From assembly GCA_019400425.1 (NCBI GenBank), contig JAFREE010000098.1:27472-91471 (forward strand): a stretch of 64,000 bases of DNA. The letters run 5' to 3'. The stretch comes from Hymenochaete sp. R1 (Eukaryota > Basidiomycota > Agaricomycetes > Hymenochaetales > Hymenochaetaceae). The notes under the pieces were generated by a model, which had not been told where the DNA came from, made no database searches, and worked only from the letters and a program-made list of their open reading frames with translations. Position 1 is the stretch's first letter. Each line of letters starts with the position of its first letter. The translations under genes and the position numbers were made by a program. Shown here one piece after another: positions 11,642 through 22,703 of this stretch.

Positions 11642-12590
11642 TCAAGTTCGCGGACAACTGGGAAACGATGCTTCGAGCGATTCCAAAGAGTAACCACTAA
11701 TGTATCCCAACGACGCACGTATGATGAGCGCGATAACTTCAATGTCGTCTTCACCCTGAGGGGCGTATATCATAAGATGCTCCTTCGGGAGGCCTATGAC
11801 GCCGCTGACTGGATGGCGCTCACCCCAGCCTTTCTCGATCACTAATAAAAAAACCCGTGGCTCAATATGCTTCGAAGAGCTTTGAAACGAAGATGAATGG
11901 CCCACCAGTTTTGCAGTCTCTCGGGGAGAGTGTCACATGCATCGAGAAATCCTTGCAGTAGTGTATGTGTGCAACCTCGCGGAGGGATCTGTCGGCTATT
12001 TTGTGCGGGCTTGGTAGAGATGGTAGTAAAACCATCGCATCGAGCAGATGTTCATGCGGCGAAGGTTTTATTTCCACAATATTCGCGTATTGCGATGCCA
12101 GTTCGTGGAAGAGCCGGATGAAGGACTGCAGGCGATGGCAAAAAAGAAGTAAGATGTAAACCGACAAGATCTGTTCTGAGGCAAGTAGCGTGCACACCTC
12201 TTGAACTGGTTCATCAGAGAAAGCTTCAACTTGCCGGTGGGGGAAGAAGTGCCAGCCAGTCCTTGGTCTCTTCCCTTCCCGCTGCGGCAATTCGTCCTCC
12301 CGCAACCAATGACTTTTGTCGTCGTCTCGATCGTACTCTCCGGTGCTCACTGTCTCACGGCCGAAAGGCTTCAAAGCCGTGGCAACAAGCCACGTTATGA
12401 ACGGAGGAAGACCAGTCTGTCCAAGGTCTACGTGTTTGTAGTAGTTGTTTATGGACCAGGGAACGACTAGAAGCAGGCTAGTGATGGTCGATGCAGTAAG
12501 GACGGGGTGTCTCAAAGTGAAGGTTCGGAAAGTCAGAGCGCTTGAAGAGACTTGTGCTGTAATCGTATTTAAAAGCTTAGGTTCTGACAT
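11642..12590 (-). CDS. Fungal luciferase-like protein 2
   Basis: Tandem paralogue of the gene at 9767-10709. Three exons: 12590-12198 (393 nt, the same length as in its partner), 12125-11906 and 11841-11642, giving 270 residues. The intron positions match. Seen: a hydrophobic N-terminal segment (SLLLVVPWSINN), REGKRPRTGWHFFPHRQ, LREVAHIHYCKDFSMHV, EKGWGERHPVS, MIYAPQGEDD and ASLGYISGYS. One difference from copy 1 is Cys instead of His in HIHY(C/H)K. It carries two extra residues in exon 2. Membrane-anchored oxygenase-like activity is inferred from the luciferase family; the substrate is unknown. A longer upstream reading (to 12785) lacks conservation, so MSEPKLL is taken as the start. Confidence 0.85.
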
Positions 12591-12942
12591 GGTTGTGTCG
12601 CTCTGAGAAGTGATATGTGAGATACTGAAGCTGTGCGGGTGGGATGACGATGATGAAAGCGGGAAACAGGTCGTCTGTCTGTTCTCGACGCCGATCATTA
12701 GCCTTGCGCGACAATTCGCTCCTTGAGATGTTCCACTCTCGAACTCTTGCCAGTTTTTTTGCACGCGCAATATGTACACCTTCAACTTCTTCTATAATTA
12801 ATCAAATACACGACGCAAATAAGAGGGTGACCACAAGTGTAAGTCTACATAAACTCTGTTGTTGTGAAAAATCGTTCGGTTTGATCGTCACTGCAGTTCT
12901 TGAACACCCCACAGTGAATGATATGGGACTTCATACCTTCGA

Positions 12943-13869
12943 TCAACGGCCCGACCCATCGTTCTTCCTACGTTTCGACGAGCTTACCTGCTGTCCTGGC
13001 TCTCCCCCTCCAAATCTCTTCCCAGCAGTCGACGAAATTTGCGGCTTGTACTCGCGGGCACGTCTTACTCCATCGACTCTGACGTACTGGAAGAGTTTTG
13101 TGTCGTTGAAGCGCCTCTCCAGCTCAGCCAGCCTCTTCCACTCGTTTATCATCCGGTCCAGCTCCAGCTTTTCGCACAGCTCCAATGCCGCTGTCGTTGA
13201 CGAGCGCTGATCTTCTGGTAAACGGGACTTGATCAGCTTGTCAAGAGTGACGATGTCCTTTATTGGGTCATTAACGGGCTTCCGTGTAAACACATCGTTC
13301 AAGAATGAATACATTCCTTCCTCGTCGCCTTTCCAACCGTATTCAGAAGCCCAGCCCGATATTTCAAACTTGAGAGCTAGGATAGCTTCGATATCATCTC
13401 GCGCGCCTTCGAATAGCTTCCTGATGATGATCCTCGCCGCACTGAACTTGTGCCTGTCGGGGCCATACCTATCATTGCTCTCATAGGAGCCCTCTTGCTC
13501 TGTATACGTAATGATCCTTTGTAAGAGGCCAAGTGCGAGCTTCAGCCCGTGCTCGTGCCTCTGCACGTCAATGCTTTTCCATACCGACTCTGGGGCTCCG
13601 CCTTGTTTGAGTGCCATCTTAAAGGGAAGGAACACCTTATCTAAAGAGTCCGGACCGTTAAAGTAATCCATGACGAGCTTCCAATTCCTCGAGCTAAAGT
13701 CGATATCGGAGGTGTCGTTTTGGACTGCTACCATGTACTTTCGAATTTCCTGACCTTTGAGGTCAAGTTTAGACTGCATCTCCCACGTAACGTGGTCTGA
13801 CGGCGGTTCTGAAGTAGACCCCAGTGAAGGTAAATGATGGCTATGATAGTCCCGTTCGGTGGATGACAT
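12943..13869 (-). CDS. Family member B: intronless paralogue
   Basis: 308 residues from MSSTERD (a further in-frame ATG at 13932 would add 21). No intron. Shares with D, E and F a W-containing N-terminal helix (SRNWKLVMDY), the block RHEHGLKLALGLLQRI with EQEGSYE, then EGARDDIEAILALKFEISGWASEYGWKGDEE, a LPEDQRSS segment and WKRLAELE..FNDTKLFQYVRVDGV. The tail SSKRRKNDGSGR looks like a nuclear localisation signal. Function unknown; helical, no membrane segment. It is closest by eye to the pseudogene C 0.8 kb upstream (shared QNDT, HEH, EQEG and YVRVD blocks), which suggests a tandem pair. Confidence 0.85.
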   Translation of the reverse strand: MSSTERDYHSHHLPSLGSTSEPPSDHVTWEMQSKLDLKGQEIRKYMVAVQNDTSDIDFSSRNWKLVMDYFNGPDSLDKVFLPFKMALKQGGAPESVWKSIDVQRHEHGLKLALGLLQRIITYTEQEGSYESNDRYGPDRHKFSAARIIIRKLFEGARDDIEAILALKFEISGWASEYGWKGDEEGMYSFLNDVFTRKPVNDPIKDIVTLDKLIKSRLPEDQRSSTTAALELCEKLELDRMINEWKRLAELERRFNDTKLFQYVRVDGVRRAREYKPQISSTAGKRFGGGEPGQQVSSSKRRKNDGSGR

Positions 13870-14648
13870 CTGAAGAACGTGTCGCCGAAAGGTTAGTGAG
13901 GTGGAGGAAGAGGAGAAGCGCGAGATAGACATACGCAGTGGGTGGCCTTAGCTCATTAGAATGCTCTTGAATGTGCAAACGAGCCATAGCAAAGTTCTTC
14001 AGACATTTTCGTCCATAACCTGAGCTACCCCCTGGGATTAGAAAAGAATTACGAAGAGCCCAGCCAGACGATATTAGCCAGTGCCAGGTCAAGCGAGTAA
14101 TGCGATGTACTTGCTTTCTTGATGGTTCCAAGTGCGAAGGGTGATTCATTGGACCAAGATCCGTATCTATGTATGCGGTCAGTCATATATTGGCAGATCC
14201 AAAAAGCATCTAGTCACAAAATTGCGCTTGGATTACCTGTGGATGGGACAGGGGAATGAACAGAACACAGAGAAGGAGTAGCTAAAAATGGATTATATTC
14301 TTTGCTCAGCGGTCTCAGCTTCAGGGCCTGCTTTATCGACGTAAATATGTAAAACTCGCTTATGTAATTTATCTAATTCTCTTTCTCCTCAAACCACCTT
14401 TCAAGCCCTGAGCTTTCCCTCCGAGTCGCTCATTCACACAAACGGACTACGCACACGACACCGTCAAAATATGGTATAGAAGAAAATTACCTTAAATAAG
14501 TGACTACAATCATGTCTATTTCTTAAAAGAGGCTGCCGTCTTGAATGTTGATCGTTAACCGTCGCAGATACACGAAATATTTGCAAACACGCACCATCAT
14601 TCGGAACGCTGGTTCGACTTTCTTTTGCTTGGGCCCTAAAGGACTGCC

Positions 14649-15537
14649 TCATTCTGACGCTGTCTTTGGGACCGAACTCTCTTCTGGTCTGAGAGACTTC
14701 AGGCTCTTGAAAGGAGTCGGGGATTGCTCATCACTACGCTTCCTCTTTGTCACTTCACTACGAGCGCGTCTTACTTTATCTACCCGGACGTACGAAAAGA
14801 GATCTGTGTTGTCGAAACGGCACTCTATATCATCAAGCGCCTCTCACTGGCTCCTCCAATAATCGAGTTCCAAGTCCTCCCGAAGCTCGACAGTAGCAGT
14901 CAGTGGCGAGTAACGGTCCTCTAGTAGATGAGACTTGATTAGTTTGTCGAGGACGACGGCATCTTTAACTGGGTCATCGTCGGGCTCCTAAGCCAACAGC
15001 TTGTTCAAAAAGGACTTCTTGGTCCCTTCACCTCCCTTCCATCCATACTTAGAAACTCAGTCAGCGATTTCGAATCGGAGAGCCAAGACTTCCTTGATGT
15101 CGGTCCGCCCATCATCAAAAAGCTGCCTGATGGTAGCCTTGGCTAGACTGGCCTTTCTAGTGTCTTCGTCACTCGGATTGCGGCAGTTATAGGCGCCTTC
15201 CTGCTCTGTATAGAGGATGATTCTTTGGAGAAGACCGGAGGAGAGTTCGAGACTGTGCTCATGCCGTTGTACGTCGACAACTTTGCATTCCGCCTCGGGG
15301 GCTACGGCTTCTTTCAAAGCGTATCTGATGAGAAGGAACCTGTTTTTCGACTTTTCAGGTTTCTGCAGGGCTCAAGATCATTTTCCAGTTCGCCGACTTG
15401 AAATCGATAGCAGTGGTATCGTTTTGGACCACTCTTAAGAACTTCCTGTTCTCATCCACGATACCGTGAATTTGAGCCTGTAGTTCCGCATCGGAAAGTT
15501 TCATATGGGTATGGTGGGTGAGATCGGTAGATGACAT
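14649..15537 (-). pseudogene. Family member C: broken copy
   Basis: Full-length relative of B that can no longer be translated. It starts MSSTDLTHH at 15537 and reads VVQNDTTAIDFKSANWKMIL. A frameshift near 15365 is shown because the downstream frame (QKPEKS) aligns with QRPEEL of member D. The frame then carries VDVQRHEHSLEL and LALRFEIAD, a TGA at 15057-15059 where paralogues have Trp of GWAS, a TAG at 14988-14990, and a TGA at 14844-14846 where paralogues have Trp of KW. It ends at 14649. At least two of the three internal stops are TGG to TGA changes. Coding resemblance persists throughout, so decay is recent. It sits just downstream of PON1, in the same arrangement as D downstream of PON2. 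Confidence 0.85.
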
Positions 15538-16200
15538 GGTAGAGCGAGTCGCTGGACGGTGTGAGAGGGACCGAAACAAAAGAAAGCGCGAGATAATGCG
15601 CGATGCCCATGGAATTCTTTATAGTATCAATCCCCGCAAACCAATCGTAGCAAAGTTCATCTCCCTCAGATTGATCCTCATCCCGCTACTTTAACGAGCG
15701 GAGACAGAAACGCAAAGAAATTAGCCATGGGTCGCTAAGTGGAGATAAGAATACAGCGTCGGTGCTTGCTCTGTGATTCGAAGTGTGAAGCTCGAAGCAT
15801 CAAAGTTGAATTTGATGTAAGCTAGGGACGATGTCAAAGAAGGGAGGCATCGAGAGAAGGAAGAAAAGCAAAAAGAAACGTAGACAGCAAATTCAACGCA
15901 AGTCGTAATCAACCATATCCAGTACATAGAGAATTTTGGTGTATTTTTAGTGTATGACGTGCTATCTCGGATCCTCGAAGTTGAATTCGAAGGGGGCCAG
16001 ATAAAACATTGAATAGGAGAAAACATTTCGAGAAAATGAAAGAAAGCAAATCAGAAAGTCGATAGCAATTCAAAGCGGATACAATATATCTATCACAATC
16101 TCAAACAAGGAGGGAGTCTAGTATTGACTCATGTTTTTAATCAGCACAAAAGTAATAGTCAGGTAGATGTGTCAGTATGAATTTTAAACTGGTTCGTGCA
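15538..16200. other. Spacer between PON1 and pseudogene C
   Basis: 663 bases, no gene. It contains tcgaattcaacttcga (read on the minus strand, around 15975-15990), also present in the spacer between PON2 and D near 40313-40328. This supports common ancestry of the two spacers. Confidence 0.6.
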
Positions 16201-17599
16201 CTACGCTCGACAGACGAGAAGTCCCTCATGATACACCCCGTTCACGAATAGAATCTCTCCTTTCCCCTTCAGTTTTGGAGAGACGGAATCCGTCAAAGCT
16301 GTCGTGCTTGAGCCAAAGACACTCCCATCACTCTGGTACAACGTCTTCACCTCATACGAACTCAACTTCTTCGGAATTCCGATGCGTGCAGAAGCAGGAT
16401 ACGGTACATTCTTGTCCGGATCCTCGCCGTCCGGAGCGCTTCGGGGAGAGACAGCAGCGACCCAAGTAGGTGCCAGCACGCCCGTCACATTCGCTGCTTG
16501 TGCGGCAAGCCCTGGGAAATAAGGGTGGCCTGCAACAACGAACGCGCCCGAGTCATCTGTATGGACATTATCGGTTACAAATGGGAATGATATCACGTCT
16601 TTATGTTTGAGGGACTCGAGGCCGGTGACTGGGTCACGCGAGCGCGCGAAGAGATGAAGACGCATATATCCGGAGGAGGCAACTGCGAGTGTTTTTCCGT
16701 CCTTGGAGAGGGCGACTCCATTGGGGGACGGGATCCCGAGTTTAGGGATGGTGTGTCGGATCACAGCGGGCACGGGTGTGCTGACATCATCGATGCTTTG
16801 GGCGTCGTCATTAAGGATGGAGACGTGTCCAACGAAGGCAAAGGGCATGCCTGAGAATGTTTCAAAAGCCGGAAGAAATCGCCCAAGAAAAGAGGGAAGT
16901 CGACGAGTGAAGAGGTGGTCGTTTGAGACGAAGAAAGACGTCGGAGATGTGAGGGTGAGCGCATTGGGCGAGACGAAATAGCGCGAAGTGATGGTGCGCT
17001 TGTACTTTGTCTTCACGCCGGATGGCTCTTTGGATGGGAAAAGCACGAATTGTTCGATGGTTGTTCGATCTCGCCGGTGATTGACGACAAACATGTTTGA
17101 AGGAGAGCCGTCGGTGGATGGCCAAACCGATACGCCCAACGGATGGAAGTCTTTTGTCTCGGGGTAGCCTTCCAACACCAATTCCACCACTGATTCCGTC
17201 TTTGCATCGTATTCCACCAAGAATAAAGCGGCCACCTTGGGATTCGGATCTCTCATTGGACCCATTACAGTATTCCAATTCTTTCGGTTCGTGTCGCATG
17301 AGGCGATGACTTTACGGTCAATGAGGGTCCCGTTGGAGCTCTTGAAGTCCCAGAACGTGGCATCTTCGCAGGAGCCTAGCCTATTTGAGGGTACTGTGAT
17401 AGTATGACAGCTACTTGAAGGCGTCTTGGGCGTAGACAGTGGTGAATAATATGATTTAGGGAGGAGAGGCTGCTTGAAAGCTTTGTAGATGTGCGAGACG
17501 CGGTAGGCAAACAGAGTCTGCAATACTCTTATCAGAATCGTTCGAATCGAGTGTAAACTAGCTTACCAGCAGCGCAGAAAGGAAAATATAGAGCTTCAT
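16201..17599 (-). CDS. Paraoxonase/arylesterase-like protein 1
   Basis: Six-bladed propeller esterase/lactonase family (PON, calcium-dependent). Two exons: a 33-base first exon 17599-17567 (MKLYIFLSALL) and 17517-16201, 449 residues. The N-terminal hydrophobic segment is a signal anchor. Calcium ligands of the PON family are recognisable: CEDATFWD, SNDHLF, SPNGVALSKDGK and VTDNVHTDD. The catalytic histidines appear in FHPLGVSVW and FVVNH. Substrate unknown; fungal members are presumed hydrolases of lactones or esters in the secretory pathway. It is nearly identical in layout to PON2 at 38725-40122 and shares its promoter motif. Divergent from RAD10, 191 bases between starts. Confidence 0.88.
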
Positions 17600-17790
17600 G
17601 CCGTCTACTCGTTGTCGTTGTCGTCGAAGTAGAAGTTGCGCCCGTCATTGTTGTCATTGTTGAAGATAAAGGCGCGTCCTAAGGCCGTCGAATCAACGCG
17701 TCGCGCGCGCGTCTTGTCATTCTCCGATTTCGACCGCCATCGTCACTTCCGCTGGTGCGGCCGCATACTCTTCATCGTCGACTCAAAGTC
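17600..17790. promoter_or_regulatory. Divergent promoter PON1/RAD10 with ACGCGT box
   Basis: 191 bases. An ACGCGT element at 17696-17701 sits in a CG-rich run that on the minus strand reads aagacgcgcgcgcgacgcg followed by ttga. Nearly the same string occurs before PON2. ACGCGT is the MluI cell-cycle box bound by MBF in yeasts; its role here is inferred. Confidence 0.5.
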
Positions 17791-19224
17791 ATGTTGACGT
17801 CCGCCTCCTCGACGTCTGTACAACGACCGCCGAACCCGCCCGTGGTCCAACCGGGAACGGGGAACACCATTATCATCAACCCATGTCAAGTGCGTTTTGC
17901 CTAGGTTCTTGACGCTGAAGGGTTCTTGGATTGGAATTGATGACCTGGTCAGAGATTGAACCCATTGTTGGACTGTATACGAAACGTGGGCAAAGAATTC
18001 GGCGATATCGTGCCGGATTTCAGGCTTGGGAGAACAACATGCGCGCTGTTTCTAAGGTCAGTCTTCATGCTTGTAACCTATGATATATATTGAATTTGAT
18101 CGTTTGCTGCTTAGTCTGAAATACCATCGACTACATCCTGAGTATGTCCACCAGAGGATAGAGAAACTTGGAAAGGATTTCACTCTACGGCTACTTATTT
18201 TGATGTGCGACGTTGTGAGTGCTCTTTGTACATGAACTTTGTCTCGTATTCATATATTTAGGATCGAAGAGCGAGCACCAAGACCCCATTCGTGAGCTGA
18301 CGAAGATGTGTCTTATCAATAATGTCACTATCGTTGTGTGCTGGTCGTAAGCATTCTACTTTGCAGGGTCTGCCAGTGTCTGGCTTATGCTCTTATGCTT
18401 ACTCTGAGACCGACAGAAACGAAGAAGCCGGACTCTACCTCTCAACGTACAAGGCGTTCGAACATAAACCACCTGACCTCATCAAAGAGCGGGTGGATAA
18501 GGAATACGGGGCGATGCTGCGTTCGGCACTTACAACCATAAGCAAGGTCAATAAGACAGATGTGGAGACATTGAGAACTACGTATGGTGTGGGTCTTATT
18601 TTATTTTCCTTGATCTTAGAAAATTAATACTGATAACCTTCCATATGCTAGTCTTTCGCAAAAATAGCACAAGCAACGCCTGAAGAACTTCGACGCCTTC
18701 CTGGTTTTGGAGCGGTAAAAGTGCGACGCATCATTGACGCGTTTGATAAACCGTTCCGGAGCAAAGCGACGAGTCTTCTTCCGGCATCCCAACAGGCTCG
18801 TGCAGCTTTGGGTCAGGATGATGAACAGCAACATGCCGACGAGGAAGCCTTATTGGCCGAGCTAGAACGCGATTCTCAGAGAACAGGAAATTTGAACGAA
18901 AGTCGCTCGCAAGTTCACCAATACGATTCCGCTGCGGATTTAAACTCGATGCCTCCGCCACCTTCAACCCCATTTGAAACGTCAATTCAACGGCGAGAAC
19001 GGGTTTCCAGTCCGACATGGGACATCGAGCTCGACCTCAATGACGATGAAATCGTAGGTGCAACTGACCAAGCATCTAATCCACCATTAGATCCACGGTT
19101 AGCGAAGAAGGATAAGAGCTCAGGGAGGGTTGGGGCAGAAGGCGACACTGCTGGAGAGAAAATATCTGAAAGGAGGGAAAGATCGCCCAGTCCCGTGTGG
19201 GATATCGAGCTTGATTTGAATTGA
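17791..19224 (+). CDS. RAD10: DNA excision repair protein Rad10/ERCC1
   Basis: Non-catalytic partner of the XPF/Rad1 nuclease in nucleotide excision repair and interstrand crosslink repair. Six exons: 17791-17889, 17953-18056, 18115-18214, 18270-18346, 18417-18588 and 18652-19224; 374 residues. Seen: TIIINPCQ and [14 protein letters not shown]; the central XPA-binding domain ([47 protein letters not shown]); and tandem helix-hairpin-helix ([27 protein letters not shown]). The acceptor at 18269 was chosen because it gives [12 protein letters not shown] in frame. The C-terminal extension of about 160 residues is low-complexity and contains a duplicated acidic motif, [11 protein letters not shown] and [11 protein letters not shown], the second at the very end. 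Confidence 0.93.
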
Positions 19225-19741
19225 AGGACTACAAACGCCAATTCAACAACCTCGGTGGGCCTTCAGACTTCTAGCCGCGCCACCATTCACTAAAGCATTC
19301 CGGCTAGCCGTCAAAGGATGTGATACGCTTACGCGATGCACGCATCGAGCCCCAGAACGAGGCAATAACCAGTCTTGGGCTAGTCCGAGATGTAAGCGAT
19401 GAAGCGACGTGGCCGTCAAGGAAGAAAAACGACAAAGAATGAAAAGAAAGCTGCTGCTTCACGCCTGCAAGTACCATTCGATGACCTTCAGTAACTCAGT
19501 ATCTAAGGAATAAATAAGCTTGCGAGGTCGATTGGTTGCTGGGCACACTCAGCGAGTCAAATGCTACGCGGAAGAAGCACAGCTCTTCAGGTCACTATTG
19601 GCGTCATTGAATAATAAAATGAAATAAATTATAATCGTGGGAAATTCTCGGACGCGTTCAAGTTCAACGCGTGCCCTCCGCCTCTGAGTCTCACCCCGTC
19701 TCTTCTCAACACCTTCACCACCATCCTCGCCATCGCCCATC
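19225..19741. other. Intergenic
   Basis: 3' region of RAD10 and promoter of the beta-tubulin. AT-rich near 19610-19640 (aataataaaatgaaataaattataat). No gene. Confidence 0.5.
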
Positions 19742-22203
19742 ATGGTCCGCGAGATTCTCAATATTCAAGTTGGTCAGGTCAGTGGAACTGGCTGCAGCGC
19801 GTCTCGATCGCCGAAGCGTCGGTGTAGATGGCAGGGATATAGACATGTTTGCTGATTTGCGCTATTTGAACCATATGTCGTGCAGGCCGGCAACCAGCTC
19901 GGGGAGAGCTTCTTCAAGATGCTTCTTGCTGAGCATGGTCTGAACAATGACGGCGTACGTGTCGTTCTTCCTGTGTGTGACTGGCGCCATGAATGACATC
20001 CATCTTCGTATAGAATTATGTAGGAAACGACCCTCAACAGGTGGACCGCGTGAGTATCTCTTCAAAATCTTGTATCATGTTCTTTGTTAATAGGGACTGT
20101 TGCACACAGTTGAATGTCTATTTCTCGGAAGTCGACTATGGCAAAGAAATGAAGTACGTGCCACGTAGCGTGCAGGTAGACTTGGAACCAGCCGTTTGCA
20201 ATCGGGTAGGGTCATGTTACGACTCGCGCCTCCGATCTCACATGCTGATATACATTTATGTTCCGTTAGATACGTAACGGACCACTTGGAAAGCTTTTCA
20301 GACCAGACACATTTGTTCATAGTGATTCTGGTGCTGGGAACAATTGGGCGAAGGGCTGTAAGTGCCTCCGCGTTCTTAATTCACTTACACCTTTTGACAC
20401 TTCACGCTCTTCATAGACTACACGGAAGGTATGGTGTTGCCCAGAGCACACTCTTTGATTGATTGCATCTGACGATGACTCTTCGCTGTAGGTGCCGAGC
20501 TTGTCGACAGCATTTTGGTGCGTCAGGACATGTTATGAGACAATTGCGTCTGACTAAGCGGTGCATATACAGGAAGTAGTCCGGAAACAGGCGGAGGCAT
20601 GCGAGGCCATTCAGGGCTTCCAAATCACACATTCGCTCGGTGGTGGAACGGGGTCTGGCTTGGGTACTCTGTTACTTTCAAAAATTCGTGAGGTATGAAG
20701 CTTGAAAAATATAGGCAATCTGTAGGAAGCTGATCATTATCTACAGGAATACCCTGATCGGATGTTAACAACATTTTCCATCCTCCCGTCCCCCAAAGTA
20801 AGTTTCTTATTGGAATGTGCTTACTTAAAACTTACAAGCTTTGCAGGTTTCCGAGACCGTTGTTGAGCCTTACAATGCCACCCTAGCCGGGAACCAGCTC
20901 ATCGACAATAGCGATCTGTCCATTTGCATTGACAACGAAGCTTTGTAAGTAGTTCACGCCATTCACGTCGCGTTATACATATTCAGCATATGCCAGATAC
21001 GACATCAACTTCCGGATGCTCAAGAACAAGGACCCAGACTTCTCAGCACTCAACCAACTTGTTGCGCAGGTCATGTGTGGTGTCAGTACTAGCTTGCGAT
21101 TCCCTGGCCAGCTCAATGGGTTTGTCTCATTTTCGAAGCAATTTATTAATCAAGTTCCAATATTGACTGATGAACTCCTCAGTGACTTCCGCAAGATGGG
21201 CATGAACCTTGTACCATTCCCTCGTGTACGTCTTAATGTGAACTAAACCTGTCAGGCGGGAAGACTGACAACATTATTCCTTAGCTACACTTCTTGATGC
21301 CCAGCTCTGCACCACTTTTCGATCCAAAGGCGAAGACATTCCAAGGCGGCAGCGTCAACGAGCTTGCACAATCGTAAGATAAAACAATTGTGCAGGTCAT
21401 TCCATATAAGTGACTCTTTATAGGTTGTTTGATCGCAAAAACTTGCTTGTTGCGTGCGATCCTCGATTTGGGTAGGTCTTATGCAAGTCATCACTGGAAA
21501 TTTCTGGCTTACACGGCGACAGTCGTTACATGACAGGAACGGTCATTTTCCGAGGTGCTGTGCATTCGCAAGAGGCTGAGGTTTGTCGTTTCCCGCAGAT
21601 GCTATTCCTTGAAGAGGCTCTGATATGACGTTTGGTGTAGGCCACGCTCGGTCAAATTCAAACGCGAAATTCGAACATGTTCGTTGAGTAAGTGCTGTAT
21701 CCCGAACACCCGAGAGGCCGGATCTGACACTCTGCAGCTGGATTCCGGACAACATTTCCCTCTCCCTGTGTTCTGTTCCTCCCGTTGGTATGAAAAAGGT
21801 TAGTTTATCTACTTCTATCTTTTGCCATCGGATTTCAAATATTATATTTTACGCTTAGTCGGGGACGTGTCTGTCGAATTCGACTTCCATCCAGGAGCTC
21901 TTCAAGCGTACTCACCAACAGTTCGCGGCCATGTTCAAGCGTGGTGCTTTCTTGCATTGGTACACGGGTGAGGGTATGGACGAGATGGAGTTCACGGAAG
22001 CCGAGAGCAATATCCAAGATCTGATGTGCGTCGCTTATCTCCTCGCTGTTGTTCTCCGTCGTTGCTTACCGATGTGGACTTTATTTAGTGCTGAGTATCA
22101 GCAATATCAGGAAGCAACTGGCGATGATGTGTACGAGGATGATGTCGAGGAGGATGTCCCTGTAGGTGAAGAAACCGTCGAAGAAGGTTTAGAAGAGCAA
22201 TGA
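19742..22203 (+). CDS. Divergent beta-tubulin
   Basis: GTP-binding microtubule subunit. Nineteen exons: 19742-19777, 19886-19954, 20014-20049, 20110-20205, 20270-20357, 20417-20428, 20492-20517, 20573-20692, 20747-20797, 20847-20944, 20997-21119, 21183-21225, 21285-21373, 21424-21471, 21523-21580, 21641-21687, 21738-21798, 21859-22025 and 22089-22203. Diagnostic blocks: the nucleotide loop [69 protein letters not shown] and [13 protein letters not shown]. It differs from canonical fungal beta-tubulin in many places: [12 protein letters not shown] (Ala for Cys12), an odd MVREIL start, [12 protein letters not shown] and [11 protein letters not shown]. The tail ends EEGLEEQ. The acceptor at 20013 is fixed by [17 protein letters not shown]. 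Likely the second, specialised beta-tubulin rather than the main one. Confidence 0.9.
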
Positions 22204-22703
22204 ATATAACTCGGATCTTCCTTGTCATTCTCTGTTATCTCCTGCATCTTTGTCACAACTTCTTGAATCATGGCACTCCCGTTCGCTCACCCTTCTTACT
22301 TTTCTTTTCTGATTTTTTTACCCTCTTTGATAGTAAATGAAAGGAAAGCAAGATTTTAGTAGTCAGTCGTAATAGGTCGTCCCTCACTTATGCGAGCAAT
22401 TCACTCGCTTGAATGAAGGGTGATGTTTTGTATGCATAAAATCCAGAAATCAGATTGCGAGGGTGCTGAAAAAAGAAATAAGTGTGAATGATGATTGTGA
22501 AAATTTGATGATGAGATGAGGACCAGGTCAAGTTTGGGAAGGAAGAGCCCGATATTCTCGGAGCTTCCTTTCTCGGCACACGCGTTGCATCGACCAGAAA
22601 CCTCGACTCTTATCCTCAACTCAACCGCTTCCTCTCACGTCCGCCATATCTCATCCAGAGAGCTTTTCGAACCGCATATCAATTAATCAAAGACCGAAAG
22701 GTC
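22204..22703. other. Intergenic
   Basis: 3' region of the beta-tubulin and promoter of the next gene. T-rich near 22300-22335. Nothing else seen. Confidence 0.5.

Noticed and set aside
9767..12590. Idea that this is a complete bioluminescence cluster
   Set aside because: Only luciferase-like genes are present; the other enzymes of the caffeic acid cycle are not in the window.
11862..12785. Single long minus-strand frame of 307 codons
   Set aside because: It reads through an intron of the luciferase-like gene. The spliced model matches the paralogue in exon length and order.
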